Made by a program: the position numbers and the translations under genes. Shown here one piece after another: positions 35,634 through 45,545 of a stretch of DNA of 47,519 nucleotides. How positions within the stretch are numbered: position 1 is the stretch's first letter; each line of letters begins with the position of its first letter. Location of the stretch: contig DALO01000030.1 of the NCBI GenBank assembly GCA_002496805.1, positions 1 through 47,519 on the forward strand, written 5' to 3'. The stretch is from Methanobacterium sp. UBA353. GTDB taxonomy: Archaea; Methanobacteriota; Methanobacteria; Methanobacteriales; Methanobacteriaceae. The notes beneath the pieces are model-generated. The model searched no databases. It was not told the origin of the DNA and was given only the letters and a program-made list of their open reading frames with translations.

Positions 35634-36296
35634 ATGTCTAAGATAGTTTCTCTAAATATTTCTGGAAAGAGGTATGTTACGTTTTTAACAAGTCTTTATC
35701 AACGGAACAAACTGCTTTTAACAATTTCAACCGGAATATTTTTAGGTTTCTTATTTTTAGGTATTTTGTTTGGCTACTTTTTATCAAATTATTTTGAAAA
35801 TTTTCTTAAAACATATTTAAAACTACTACGAGGAATCATCGTTGAACTAAGCACATTTTCAATATTCATAAAAAATCTTCAAGCAGTTCTGGTCATGTTC
35901 ATTGGTGGGTTAATCGTAATAGTCCCGATAATAAGTTTATCATTTAACGGATTCTTTTTAGGAGCTTTTTTTGGATATGTAATTCATGGCAGTTTTAGCA
36001 CTGCTTCTGGAATTTTTACTCCCTGGCATTTTATTGCCTTCACAATGCCTCACGGTATTTTTGAACTTCCAGCCCTTATAATAGCTGGTGCCGCAGGATT
36101 CAGGATTTCAACCCTAATCATCGGTTTAATAAAAAATATAGTAAGTAAAATACCAGTTAATGACCAGTACTGGAAATTTAAGGATTCTATCGCATTGCTT
36201 GCAATTGCCATCATACTACTATTCATTGCCGCAATAATTGAAGCTAACTTCACTCCGATAATAGGAAACTACCTGACTGGTTTACCAGTAACCTAA
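35634..36296 (+). CDS. SpoIIM/DUF95 family membrane protein
   Basis: The 220-residue polytopic protein has helices at about 28-52, 84-108, 108-125, 134-160 and 187-207. The pattern FIGGLIVIVPIISLSFNGFF and GAFFGYVIHGS with PHGIFELPALIIAGAAGF is diagnostic of the SpoIIM/DUF95 family. In Bacillus the relative acts in peptidoglycan remodelling during engulfment; in archaea the role is unknown. AGGAAG lies upstream of the ATG. It has its own promoter. Confidence 0.85.
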   Translation: MSKIVSLNISGKRYVTFLTSLYQRNKLLLTISTGIFLGFLFLGILFGYFLSNYFENFLKTYLKLLRGIIVELSTFSIFIKNLQAVLVMFIGGLIVIVPIISLSFNGFFLGAFFGYVIHGSFSTASGIFTPWHFIAFTMPHGIFELPALIIAGAAGFRISTLIIGLIKNIVSKIPVNDQYWKFKDSIALLAIAIILLFIAAIIEANFTPIIGNYLTGLPVT

Positions 36297-36404
36297 CCTT
36301 AAATAATAATTCCTTCATCACAATAAAAAGAAACATCATCAAAATTTATCTATTATTAATCCTCTAAATATTACAATTAGGTTTGATTAAGAGGGGGAGA
36401 TAAC

Positions 36405-37562
36405 TTGAAGTCTATAAGGGACAGTGTACATGGAAATCTTCAGTTAGAAGAGTTTGAGATCCGTTTAATTGACGCACCAGAAATTCAGCGTTTAAGACGG
36501 ATTAAACAATTAGGATTCACTTATCTGGTATACCCTGGTGCCAATCACAGTCGCTTCGAACACTCCATTGGTACCATGTATCTAGCTTCACGCCTGGCTG
36601 AAAACCTAGGTTTGGATGAACATACTCAGACACTGGTCAGAAGCTGCGCCATTCTCCATGATGCCGGTCATGGGCCATTTTCCCATGTTTCTGAAGGGGT
36701 TATAGATACATCTCATGAAAAACTCACCTATAAACTCATTAAAAAATCACAACTAGGCGACATATTATCGGAAAAATTTTCCATAAAAGAAGTAATAACA
36801 GTCATCAGTGGCAAAGGACCTTTAGGGCAGATAATATCCGGAGAACTCGACGTCGACCGAATGGACTATTTATTACGGGATTCCTATTACACCGGGGTTG
36901 CATATGGGGTGATCGATGTTGAACGCCTTATTTATAATATGAAACTGGATGATAGGTTGTTACTTAAAGAAAAAGGAGTTCAAGCAGCTGAATCCATGTT
37001 ACTTGCCCGTTATTTCATGTATCCAAGTGTTTACCAGCACCACACAACCAGAATTGTAAATTCCATGTTCAGACGCTGTCTCAAGAAACTGATTAAAACC
37101 AAGACGATCAATGGCAACGAGATATATAAATACGATGATACAGATATTATTTCAGCTGCAAGGCTGCAAAAAGGATACATCCGTGATATCATCACCCGAA
37201 TCGACACTAGACAACTTTATAAACGTGTTTACTCCCTTAAAATCGATGAAACAATCCACCCTCAGTCTATATTTAAATTGCAGTTAAAGATCAACAAAAT
37301 TGAAGAAGAAATCGCTGAAGAATTAGGAGTTCACCAAGACCATATATTAGTTGATATCCCGGAATACCCATCATTCCATGAAATGAGCACTCCAGTATCA
37401 GTTAATGGTGATACTGTTAAATTAGGAGATGTTTCCACCTTGGTTAAGGCTTTGAAGGACGCTCGATTTAACCATGCTGATCTGTGCATATACTTGCCAG
37501 AACAATACGCTGACCATGCCTTAAAACTCAACTTCCAAGAATACCTGGAAATTCAAGGATGA
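36405..37562 (+). CDS. HD superfamily phosphohydrolase, dNTPase-like
   Basis: At 385 residues the HD fold is clear: HSRFEHSIGTMYLASRLAE near 48-66 (first His), then CAILHDAGHGPFSHVSE near 86-102 (His-Asp and further His ligands) and LDVDRMDYLLRDSYYTGV near 151-168 (last Asp). This is the SAMHD1/Dgt-like group that hydrolyses dNTPs or other phosphate esters. The TTG start at 36405 is supported by GGGGGAGAT just before it, and MKSIRDSVHGNLQL is the normal family beginning. It may control dNTP pools; the substrate is not known. Confidence 0.9.
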   Translation: MKSIRDSVHGNLQLEEFEIRLIDAPEIQRLRRIKQLGFTYLVYPGANHSRFEHSIGTMYLASRLAENLGLDEHTQTLVRSCAILHDAGHGPFSHVSEGVIDTSHEKLTYKLIKKSQLGDILSEKFSIKEVITVISGKGPLGQIISGELDVDRMDYLLRDSYYTGVAYGVIDVERLIYNMKLDDRLLLKEKGVQAAESMLLARYFMYPSVYQHHTTRIVNSMFRRCLKKLIKTKTINGNEIYKYDDTDIISAARLQKGYIRDIITRIDTRQLYKRVYSLKIDETIHPQSIFKLQLKINKIEEEIAEELGVHQDHILVDIPEYPSFHEMSTPVSVNGDTVKLGDVSTLVKALKDARFNHADLCIYLPEQYADHALKLNFQEYLEIQG

Positions 37563-37668
37563 AAATTCTGAAAAAATTAACAGAATATCCTAGAAATTAA
37601 TGTTCAAATAATTATACAAAGCACATTAAGATAGTAATTAAGAATATATATCCTGGATAGTGATTAAG

Positions 37669-38229
37669 ATGATAGTTGTAGCCATTACTGGAGCAAGTGG
37701 TGTTGTTTATGGTATCCGACTCTTGGAGTTTTTAAAAAAAATGGAAAAAGACACTGCACTGGTGGTAACCGAACCCGCACGGTTTATATTGGAATATGAG
37801 ATGGGGATCAATGAAAACCATCTAAAACAACTTTGCAATCATTTTTACAAACCAGATGATCTTACCAGTGTCATTAACAGTGGGTCGTGTCGCTTTGAAT
37901 CAATGATCATAATTCCATGCACCATGAAAACCATTTCAGCAATATCAACAGGATTTGGTGATAATGCAGTTACCCGTGCAGCTGACGTGGCCTTGAAGGA
38001 GAGAAGAAAACTGATACTAGTCCCTAGAGAAACTCCATTACGCACAGTTCATCTTGAAAATATGTTGAAGATCAGTCAGGAGGGTGGTATAATCTTACCA
38101 GCAATGCCTGCCTTTTATCATCAGCCGAAGAACATGGATGAATTGGTTGATTTTCTAGTGGGTAAAATATTGGATGTACTAAATATTGACCATCACCTCT
38201 ACCAGAGATGGCAAGGGGAAGTCCCATGA
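37669..38229 (+). CDS. ubiX: UbiX-type flavin prenyltransferase
   Basis: The 186-residue protein starts MIVVAITGASGVVYGIRLLE, with the flavin-phosphate loop TGASG, and has PCTMKTISAISTGFGDN near 84-100 and LILVPRETPLRTVHLENM near 122-139. UbiX makes prenylated FMN for UbiD-type decarboxylases. In methanogens a UbiD partner is usually encoded elsewhere and acts in menaquinone-independent decarboxylations, for instance of aromatic acids. I use ATG 37669 rather than a GTG three codons earlier, because the flavin-binding strand normally follows the initiator directly. It overlaps cbiT by ATGA. Confidence 0.92.
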   Translation: MIVVAITGASGVVYGIRLLEFLKKMEKDTALVVTEPARFILEYEMGINENHLKQLCNHFYKPDDLTSVINSGSCRFESMIIIPCTMKTISAISTGFGDNAVTRAADVALKERRKLILVPRETPLRTVHLENMLKISQEGGIILPAMPAFYHQPKNMDELVDFLVGKILDVLNIDHHLYQRWQGEVP

Positions 38230-38795
38230 TCCGTGATGATGATTTCATACAGTCGGATCAGGTTCCAGGACCAAGCAAGGAAGAAATCAGATGCCTGGTA
38301 ATGTGTAAGGCTATGATAACCAGTGCTGATCTTGTAGTGGATGTTGGTTGTGGTAGTGGTGGATTCACAGTTGAATCAGCTCAACTGGCTAAAAAGGTCA
38401 TAGCTCTAGATAAAAATCCAGAAGCCATAAAAATTACTTCAAAAAATGTTAAAAAACATGAACTCGAAGAAAAGGTTCAACTCATCAAAGGAGACGCTCT
38501 TAAAGTAATCCAAAATCTAGATCCATTTGATGTGCTCTTAGTGGGCGGGAGTAGTGGTGACCTTTCACAGATAATCAGCAAAGGAATCGAAAAACTCAAA
38601 AAAGATGGTAGAATAGTGATAACTTCTATTCTACTTGAAACAAGAGTCGAAGCAGTTCAAACCCTTAAAAAAATGGGACTGTCTCCAGAAGTGGTTGAGG
38701 TAACCATTGCTAAAGGGAAGATCATCAAAAGAGGTACCATGATGATGGGACGAAATCCAATCACCATCATCTGTGCGGTTAAAAAAAATTTATAA
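38226..38795 (+). CDS. cbiT: Cobalt-precorrin C15-methyltransferase/decarboxylase
   Basis: The 189-residue class I SAM methyltransferase begins MIRDDDFIQSDQVPGPSKEE, an almost invariant CbiT start, followed by LVVDVGCGSGGFTVESAQLA (SAM loop) near 35-54. It methylates C15 and decarboxylates the acetate side chain on the anaerobic route to cobamides, which this organism needs for methyltransferases such as Mtr. The start is ATG 38226 within the ubiX stop; earlier in-frame codons lack a site. Confidence 0.93.
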   Translation: MIRDDDFIQSDQVPGPSKEEIRCLVMCKAMITSADLVVDVGCGSGGFTVESAQLAKKVIALDKNPEAIKITSKNVKKHELEEKVQLIKGDALKVIQNLDPFDVLLVGGSSGDLSQIISKGIEKLKKDGRIVITSILLETRVEAVQTLKKMGLSPEVVEVTIAKGKIIKRGTMMMGRNPITIICAVKKNL

Positions 38796-38941
38796 TTCAG
38801 CTTTAATAATGATTTTTTTTTAACAGTTTTTAATATGCACTTTACAATTCAAAGTGGTTCATATTCTGTAATTTAAAATAAAACATAATTTTTTAATCTA
38901 AAGTCACAACGTAACGTTATAGTAATTAATAGGTGGAAATA

Positions 38942-39709
38942 ATGGATTTATCTAAAAATTTTGATTGGAGAGTGAAGCTCGGAATTTTCCTACTTGTACT
39001 ATCTGCATTGCTTTATGCGAGTCATTATCTAATTTTTAATGATGCTCATACTATATTTTTTTATATTGGGAGTGATATTGCTTTTTTACCCATTGAAGTA
39101 TTATTTGTAGTGCTGTTGGTTGAAAATGCCATCAGCAGCAGAGAGAAAAAGTTGATGATGGAAAAACTAAACATGGTAATTGGGGTATTCTTCAGTGAAG
39201 TGGGAACAGAATTAATGGGTGCTATTGTAGAATTCGACCCTGATACTGTGGAAATCCGGGATGAATTAATGGTCAAAACTTCATGGTCTCGCAAAAACTT
39301 CCAAACTGCAAAAAAAAGGGTTAAAACCTTTGATTATGCTTTGCACATAAACAATGAAAACCCAGAATCCATAAAATTTTTAGAACACACCAAAAAATTT
39401 TTAGTCCATAGGAGAAAATTCTTACTTGCATTACTGGAGAACCCCAACTTATTAGAGCACGAAACATTCACCAACTTGCTTTGGGCAGTTTTCCATCTGA
39501 TGGAGGAGCTGGAAAAAAGGGAAAATATTACAAATCTATCTATAACTGACTATCATCATTTGAATGGTGATACAGTACGGGTTTACAGTCTCCTGATTCA
39601 GGAATGGTTGCAGTATATGGAACATCTCGAAAAATATTACCCTTATCTGTTCTCCCTAGCTGTGAGAACTAATCCTTTTGATCCAGATTCACAAGTGATG
39701 ATTAAATAA
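38942..39709 (+). CDS. Two-helix membrane protein of unknown function
   Basis: The 255 residues have two membrane helices at about 11-30 and 38-61 and then a soluble, mostly helical domain (KLMMEKLNMVIGVFFSEVGT, FDYALHINNENPESIKFLEH, TNLLWAVFHLMEELEKR, HLEKYYPYLFSLAVRTNPFD). The pattern is shared by many uncharacterised archaeal and bacterial proteins, some encoded with signalling genes. I cannot assign a role. ATG 38942 follows AGGTGG; a GTG three codons earlier is part of that site. Confidence 0.7.
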   Translation: MDLSKNFDWRVKLGIFLLVLSALLYASHYLIFNDAHTIFFYIGSDIAFLPIEVLFVVLLVENAISSREKKLMMEKLNMVIGVFFSEVGTELMGAIVEFDPDTVEIRDELMVKTSWSRKNFQTAKKRVKTFDYALHINNENPESIKFLEHTKKFLVHRRKFLLALLENPNLLEHETFTNLLWAVFHLMEELEKRENITNLSITDYHHLNGDTVRVYSLLIQEWLQYMEHLEKYYPYLFSLAVRTNPFDPDSQVMIK

Positions 39710-39818
39710 TCAGCATATAGATGGCTCGTCTAGAAAAACCCTAATAATTTTTTTTTTAAAAAAATTTTTTATTACCATTGTTTTTTTAAATTAAACCACC
39801 ACAATCCGTAACCTTTTT

Positions 39819-40103
39819 ATGCATAGCCACCAACATACTTATAAAATTAATGTGGTCGATGCAATGGAGAGTTTGACTCTCGAGCAATATAGAAGAATGG
39901 TTGATAAGGTATTAAAATTTAAAAGAGCAAATGGAGACCTACCAAAATATGCGGTAATTGACGGGTGCCGCATAGAAAAAAGGGAATATATCGATATGAT
40001 TGAAAGGGTGAATAAGTTCTTCCTGGAAATGGGAAGAAACCCGGGTACTGTGGATATCTCGCCTATTGACGATATTTCTGCAGTGGAAAAAATATCAATA
40101 TAA
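39819..40103 (+). CDS. Small protein with pseudomurein-binding repeat(s)
   Basis: The 94-residue protein contains two tandem segments of the PMBR type: VDKVLKFKRANGDLPKYAVI with DGCRIEKREYIDM, then IERVNKFFLEMGRNPGTVDI. PMBR modules bind pseudomurein, the wall polymer of Methanobacteriales. There is no signal peptide and no enzymatic domain, so either it reaches the wall by an unknown way or acts inside the cell. There is no ribosome binding site before ATG 39819, but a TATA-like TTTAAATTA lies about 26-34 bases upstream, so a leaderless transcript is likely. A later start (ATG 39864) would keep both repeats. Confidence 0.8.
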   Translation: MHSHQHTYKINVVDAMESLTLEQYRRMVDKVLKFKRANGDLPKYAVIDGCRIEKREYIDMIERVNKFFLEMGRNPGTVDISPIDDISAVEKISI

Positions 40104-40285
40104 AAAAAGAATTTCTCCCCCACAATTCCCATAACTCCTGGCAATCTCTTTAACCTATTTAAACTGTATAATCTCTGATTTTTATTTAAATCTATCATTT
40201 TTAAATATCTTGTATCATCTATAGGTTTCTTTAAAATTAGCTAACCAATTTGAATAAATTCCTATAAATCTTGAAAAACAAATAC

Positions 40286-40903
40286 TTATTTTAGATCTTC
40301 TGGACTGTTAAGATTCCGGAAACTGGCTTTTTCAGGATCAAGAATTTCAACACCAACATAATCAACATCAATATATTTGAGTAGTGATTTTACATCCTTC
40401 AATCCCTTATTTAATATATCTTCAATGAAGGGTATGCATTCTTTGAGATAATATGAATGTAAAGGTTCTACAGAACCATCAGACCATTTAGGGACCACGG
40501 CCATGACTTTTTTTTCTGGGTTATCTTCAGTTATCTGGAATGTTTTTTTAATAAAATTTCTAGAAACAAAGGGGGAATCACATGGTAAAACCAGGGCACC
40601 CCTAGCTTTAATATAAGATAAACCAGTTAGTAATCCCAAAAGAGGACCTTGATCAGTTTTAAGATCTATTACCAGTTTCATGGGAGGATAATGATCTTCC
40701 CTGTTGATTGTAAACTTTTCAATGAGCTTTTGATAGGATTGGAGCTGTTTTTTGTCGCGTAAAACCAGGATTATTTCATCAACAAGAGGGTTAAGAGTTT
40801 CCAGTAAGTGAATTAAGGCTGGTTTTCCTCCTAAAATCATTAATCCCTTATCCTGTCCCATACGCCGGCTTCTGCCACCACATAGTATAACACACGATCT
40901 CAT
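40286..40903 (-). CDS. mobA: Molybdenum cofactor guanylyltransferase, MobA-like
   Basis: The 205-residue nucleotidyltransferase begins CVILCGGRSRRMGQDKGLMI at 4-23, the GTP-binding signature, with LPCDSPFVS near 107-115 (metal aspartate) and DGSVEPLHSYY near 143-153. It links GMP to molybdopterin to form the dinucleotide cofactor used by formylmethanofuran dehydrogenase and formate dehydrogenase. The C-terminus SFRNLNSPEDLK is typical of MobA. It lies 30 bases downstream of guaB, whose pathway supplies GTP. Confidence 0.9.
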   Translation of the reverse strand: MRSCVILCGGRSRRMGQDKGLMILGGKPALIHLLETLNPLVDEIILVLRDKKQLQSYQKLIEKFTINREDHYPPMKLVIDLKTDQGPLLGLLTGLSYIKARGALVLPCDSPFVSRNFIKKTFQITEDNPEKKVMAVVPKWSDGSVEPLHSYYLKECIPFIEDILNKGLKDVKSLLKYIDVDYVGVEILDPEKASFRNLNSPEDLK

Positions 40904-40933
40904 AAAAATAAGAAATCCTAAAAAGTCTTATAA

Positions 40934-42421
40934 TTACATCAAACGACTGGTAGGATAGTTAGGGCTTTCATTAGTTATAAGCAAGTCGTGGGGATGACTT
41001 TCTGTCATTCCACTAGAGGTGATCCGGACAAAACGGGCTTTTTCCCACATTTCTCCAATGTTAATAGCACCGCAGTAACCCATGGAGGCTTTAAGACCAC
41101 CCATAAGCTGGAATATTATTTCAGTAACTGGTCCTTTGTAGGGTACAACTCCTTCAACTCCTTCCGGCACCAGTTTTGCATGCTTCATCGGCCCTTTAAC
41201 TTCCTGGAAGTAACGGTCAGTGCCTGCTCCAGAACCGCCAGTCATGGCACCTAATGATCCCATTCCTCTGTACTGTTTAAATTTACGGCCGTTCATTATA
41301 ACCACGTCACCAGGAGATTCAGAAGTTCCAGCAAGTAAACTACCAACCATGACTGAGTCTGCCCCTACTGCAATGGCTTTGGCAATGTCACCTGAGTATC
41401 TGAGCCCACCATCACCTATAACTGGAACACCATGATCTTTTGCTACATCTGCAACATCTGAAATGGCTGTTAACTGTGGTACTCCTACTCCAGCGATTAT
41501 CCTGGTAGTGCATATGGATCCTGGTCCGATTCCTACTTTAAGACCATCCACATCCCCAGAAATTAGGTCTTCTGCTGCTTGGCTGGTTGCAATGTTTCCC
41601 ACAATCAAGTCTGCTTCAATATTATCCTTCATTTTTTTGGCAGATTTGATAATACTGGGTTTGTGAGCGTGAGCCACATCCACTGCAATAATATCAACTC
41701 CAGATTTATCAAGGGCTATTGCTCTTTCATGATCAAAAGGGCCAGTAGCTGCTGCTACAATGAATCGTCCATCAGAATCACGAACTGCATAGGGATGTTT
41801 TTTACGTTCCAATATATCCCTTATGGTGACTATGCCCACAATACGATTTTTTTGAACAACAGGTAACCTTTCCACCTTATTGTCATAAGCTATGTCTAAT
41901 GCTTCTTCAGGTGTGGTTGATTCACTGATGGTAACCACTTCTTCAGTCATGAAATCACGAACCTTTTTCTGAGCATCAGAGTTGATAATGGGTTTAATAT
42001 CACGGCGACTGATGATACCGATAATTGTTCCGTTTTCCACCACTGGCAGCCCACTGACATCTTCCAAATCCATAATAATGTTTGCTTCGTGTATGGAGCT
42101 TTCAGGAGAAGTGGTTATAACGTCTCTAATAGTGAGATCTTCGGAACGTTTGACTTTTTCAACTTCAGCTACCTGTTCTTTAATGGTCATGTTACGATGA
42201 ATAACTCCTAAACCACCTTCCTGAGCTAGTGCAATGGCCATCTCTGATTCGGTAACTGTGTCCATGGCAGAACTTATAATGGGGATGTTAAAGCTGTAAT
42301 TTCTGGAAACCCTGCTTTGAGTGTTTACATCTTTAGGTTCAATGTTTGATTGAGAAGGTAACAGTAAAAAATCATCAAAAGTGAAACCTTCTGGGGCTTT
42401 GTTTAGTTTATCTGAAAACAT
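40934..42421 (-). CDS. guaB: Inosine-5'-monophosphate dehydrogenase
   Basis: The 495-residue barrel enzyme oxidises IMP to XMP, the committed step of GTP synthesis. The family start FTFDDFLLLPSQSNIEPKDV is near 14-33. Two CBS domains lie about 95-210 (RDVITTSPESSIHEANIIMD, RDFMTEEVVTISESTTPEEA). The catalytic Cys is in GIGPGSICTTRIIAGVGVPQ, and the flap in YRGMGSLGAM. ATG 42421 follows GGAGG and gives the usual N-terminus; an ATG or GTG eight codons earlier would precede the binding site. Confidence 0.95.
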   Translation of the reverse strand: MFSDKLNKAPEGFTFDDFLLLPSQSNIEPKDVNTQSRVSRNYSFNIPIISSAMDTVTESEMAIALAQEGGLGVIHRNMTIKEQVAEVEKVKRSEDLTIRDVITTSPESSIHEANIIMDLEDVSGLPVVENGTIIGIISRRDIKPIINSDAQKKVRDFMTEEVVTISESTTPEEALDIAYDNKVERLPVVQKNRIVGIVTIRDILERKKHPYAVRDSDGRFIVAAATGPFDHERAIALDKSGVDIIAVDVAHAHKPSIIKSAKKMKDNIEADLIVGNIATSQAAEDLISGDVDGLKVGIGPGSICTTRIIAGVGVPQLTAISDVADVAKDHGVPVIGDGGLRYSGDIAKAIAVGADSVMVGSLLAGTSESPGDVVIMNGRKFKQYRGMGSLGAMTGGSGAGTDRYFQEVKGPMKHAKLVPEGVEGVVPYKGPVTEIIFQLMGGLKASMGYCGAINIGEMWEKARFVRITSSGMTESHPHDLLITNESPNYPTSRLM

Positions 42422-42495
42422 AACATTTTTCCTCCATTCTACCACGTTTTTGGATAAATAAATTAATTTTGAATTTTTTCATTTTAAAGGATCGA

Positions 42496-43225
<730 letters not shown>

Positions 43226-43313
43226 TTATTATTAATCAAGTCTTCTAACTAATATTTAAAACCTATGATTCAAGCATAATACCTATTTATTACGGGTTAA
43301 TTCTCTCATTTCT

Positions 43314-44528
43314 TTATTTATTTTCTTTTCCAAATGGAGATCTACTTTTTTTAATAGTATTTTTAATTTTCAAATGTTCTTGGGTGTATAATCCTTTTTT
43401 AACAGATTTTCCTCGTAATTCCTCGAACATTTTGTTGGTGGGAATTTCCACTGGACATTCATTGGTGCACTGTCCACATAATGTACATTTGTACAGGCCT
43501 GAATCAAAACATACTTCATCATTATCAATATATTTACTTAGAACGATCCCCCTACCACCTAGGTGACGTAAGTATCCGAATTCAGGTCCAAGAGTGGTGT
43601 ATACTGGGCAGTTTACAATGCAAGCTCCGCATCCAATGCACCATAAGCACTCCTTGTTTTCTTCGTGAGCCTTGGTTCTTCCGTTATCCAGGAGTATCAG
43701 TATCACCCGTTTGGCACCATACATATCTTTCAATAAGATCTGTTCAATATCGGCAGTTTTTGACGGTGAGGATACAACATTCATGTATGCGGGGACGGTT
43801 TTTCCTGTGGCGTAGATGGTTTCCAGTTTAACCACTGAAACTGCATCTTCCAGGGTTGGGACTATTTTGTCTATGCCTACTAAAATGATATGGGTGTCCA
43901 TCATGGTTAGAAGACTGATATTTCCTTCGTTATGAACCATTAAAAGAGATCCATCTTCAGCAGCCACTGCATTGGCACCAGTGATGCCTACTTTTATGTG
44001 GGAGATTTTTTCCATTATATCCTTTTTAACCGAATCTAGAATGGCCCTAGGTTCGGCTTGAACATCTTTTTGCAGCTTACGAGAGACAATTTCAGCTATC
44101 TTTTCCATGTTCAGATGGCAAGCAGGGCCGATGGGGTGTGTGGGGTGGCTTTCATCAAACTGAACAATTCGATCACCCAGATCTGTTTCCAGAACTTTCA
44201 CATCCTTCGATTCCAAGTATTCGGTGAGTTGGATTTCTCCGGCAGTGTTGGACTTGGATTTTGCTATGATATCTTCATCTTTAACCAACTGGTAAATTGC
44301 CTCACATGCTTCATTGGCATCTTTAGCTAGGACTACTTCAATCCCATTATTTTGAAGGTTTTCCTGAGCTTTTTCCACCAAGCAGAATAGGTGGTCCACA
44401 GCATTTGTTCTGATCTTTTTAACCCTTTCTTTTAAATTGATGGTGCGTTCATCTTGAAGGAGGGCAGCTCTTCTTTTATCTAAAATATTGAAGGATTTAT
44501 TCATTATTTTGAGGGATGATTCATTCAT
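43314..44528 (-). CDS. LUD-domain iron-sulfur protein, LutB/LldF-like
   Basis: The 404-residue protein combines a LUD domain (IIAKSKSNTAGEIQLTEYLE near 92-111, ITGANAVAAEDGSLLMVHNE near 182-201) with two 4Fe-4S motifs at the C-terminus: CLWCIGCGACIVNCP and CTLCGQCTNECP. In bacteria LutB acts with LutA and LutC in L-lactate oxidation. In methanogens the pair probably oxidises lactate or another 2-hydroxyacid, or forms an electron-transfer complex; substrate unknown. It overlaps its partner upstream by ATGA. Confidence 0.85.
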   Translation of the reverse strand: MNESSLKIMNKSFNILDKRRAALLQDERTINLKERVKKIRTNAVDHLFCLVEKAQENLQNNGIEVVLAKDANEACEAIYQLVKDEDIIAKSKSNTAGEIQLTEYLESKDVKVLETDLGDRIVQFDESHPTHPIGPACHLNMEKIAEIVSRKLQKDVQAEPRAILDSVKKDIMEKISHIKVGITGANAVAAEDGSLLMVHNEGNISLLTMMDTHIILVGIDKIVPTLEDAVSVVKLETIYATGKTVPAYMNVVSSPSKTADIEQILLKDMYGAKRVILILLDNGRTKAHEENKECLWCIGCGACIVNCPVYTTLGPEFGYLRHLGGRGIVLSKYIDNDEVCFDSGLYKCTLCGQCTNECPVEIPTNKMFEELRGKSVKKGLYTQEHLKIKNTIKKSRSPFGKENK

Positions 44529-45250
44529 GGTTCAACCTCTTTATTAAGGCCTAAAAGTAAAAACTGTGATAAATCCAGAATATCCATATCATCATCCTGA
44601 AAGTCTTCCCTTATCCTAAAACTGTTCTGGGCAGTTTTTAAATTATGAATACAGAATGGGCAACAAGTTACCAATCGTTTGGCACCTGTATTCACCGCAT
44701 CATCCAACCTCAGCCTGGCAATTTCACAGGACAAATCTGGAAACGCGGATCTGACACCACCACCAGCACCACAACACCGGGAGTTTTCACGATTACTATC
44801 CATTTCCAAAATTTTTGCATAGGAACTTATAACTTGTCGTGGAGTTTCATACTCACCCATATGACGCCCCAAGTGGCAGGGATCATGATAAGTCACTGGT
44901 TCTGTTATCTGAGAAGCTTCGATCTTCCCTTTTTTTAAAAGTTCCCAGAAAAGATGTGAAGTGTGGATAACATCAACTTTTTTACCTAAAAGTTCAGGGT
45001 AATCTTCTTTAAATGTCATGTAACAACCTGCACAAGAAACAAGGACTTTTTCTCCTTTAACATCCTGATAAGTTTCTTGCATTACTTCTAGGGCATCCTC
45101 CACAAAACCAGTGCGAAGAAGTACAGAACCACAACATCCTTCATTTTCCAGAATTTTGTAATTTATATTGGCAATTTCTAACAATTTCTCTGTGGCTTGG
45201 GGAATTTCTTTTAATTTTTCCCTTGAGAGACATCCTCTAAAGTAAATCAT
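44525..45250 (-). CDS. CCG-domain iron-sulfur protein, LutA/HdrB-like
   Basis: From ATG 45250 there are 241 residues with two cysteine-rich CCG domains: CLSREKLK with NEGCCGSVLLRTG and SCAGCYMTFKEDYP in the first half, and HDPCHLGRHMG with RCCGAGGGVRSAFP and TCCPFCIHNLKTA in the second. These bind a non-cubane cluster as in heterodisulfide reductase subunit B and in LutA/GlpC. It should form a complex with the LUD-domain protein encoded next. GGGTG before the ATG decides the start over a GTG four codons earlier. Confidence 0.87.
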   Translation of the reverse strand: MIYFRGCLSREKLKEIPQATEKLLEIANINYKILENEGCCGSVLLRTGFVEDALEVMQETYQDVKGEKVLVSCAGCYMTFKEDYPELLGKKVDVIHTSHLFWELLKKGKIEASQITEPVTYHDPCHLGRHMGEYETPRQVISSYAKILEMDSNRENSRCCGAGGGVRSAFPDLSCEIARLRLDDAVNTGAKRLVTCCPFCIHNLKTAQNSFRIREDFQDDDMDILDLSQFLLLGLNKEVEP

Positions 45251-45545
45251 GTTAATACGCACCCTAATTTAATATTCCAATGAAAACTAAATCGAAAAGT
45301 AACTTCCTATTTTTTTTACAAACAGAATTATGATTAATTTATAAATATTGGTCAAATAGTCTATTGTTTAAACCCCACTTAATAGTGTTCTATAACAAGA
45401 GGATTAAAATCTAGTTATAGGATGATAATAAAATATCATTACAAACAAATAACAGAAATTCCAATCTTTTCAGATCGATATGATTGCAGAATAATGAGAA
45501 AAAAATCCTTCAACATTTTAGAAACACTATTAAACATGGTGATTT

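Noticed and set aside
36050..36253. Frames opposite the SpoIIM, HD, ubiX, guaB and paaK genes
   Set aside because: All lie antisense to well-identified genes and have no binding sites or recognisable domains.
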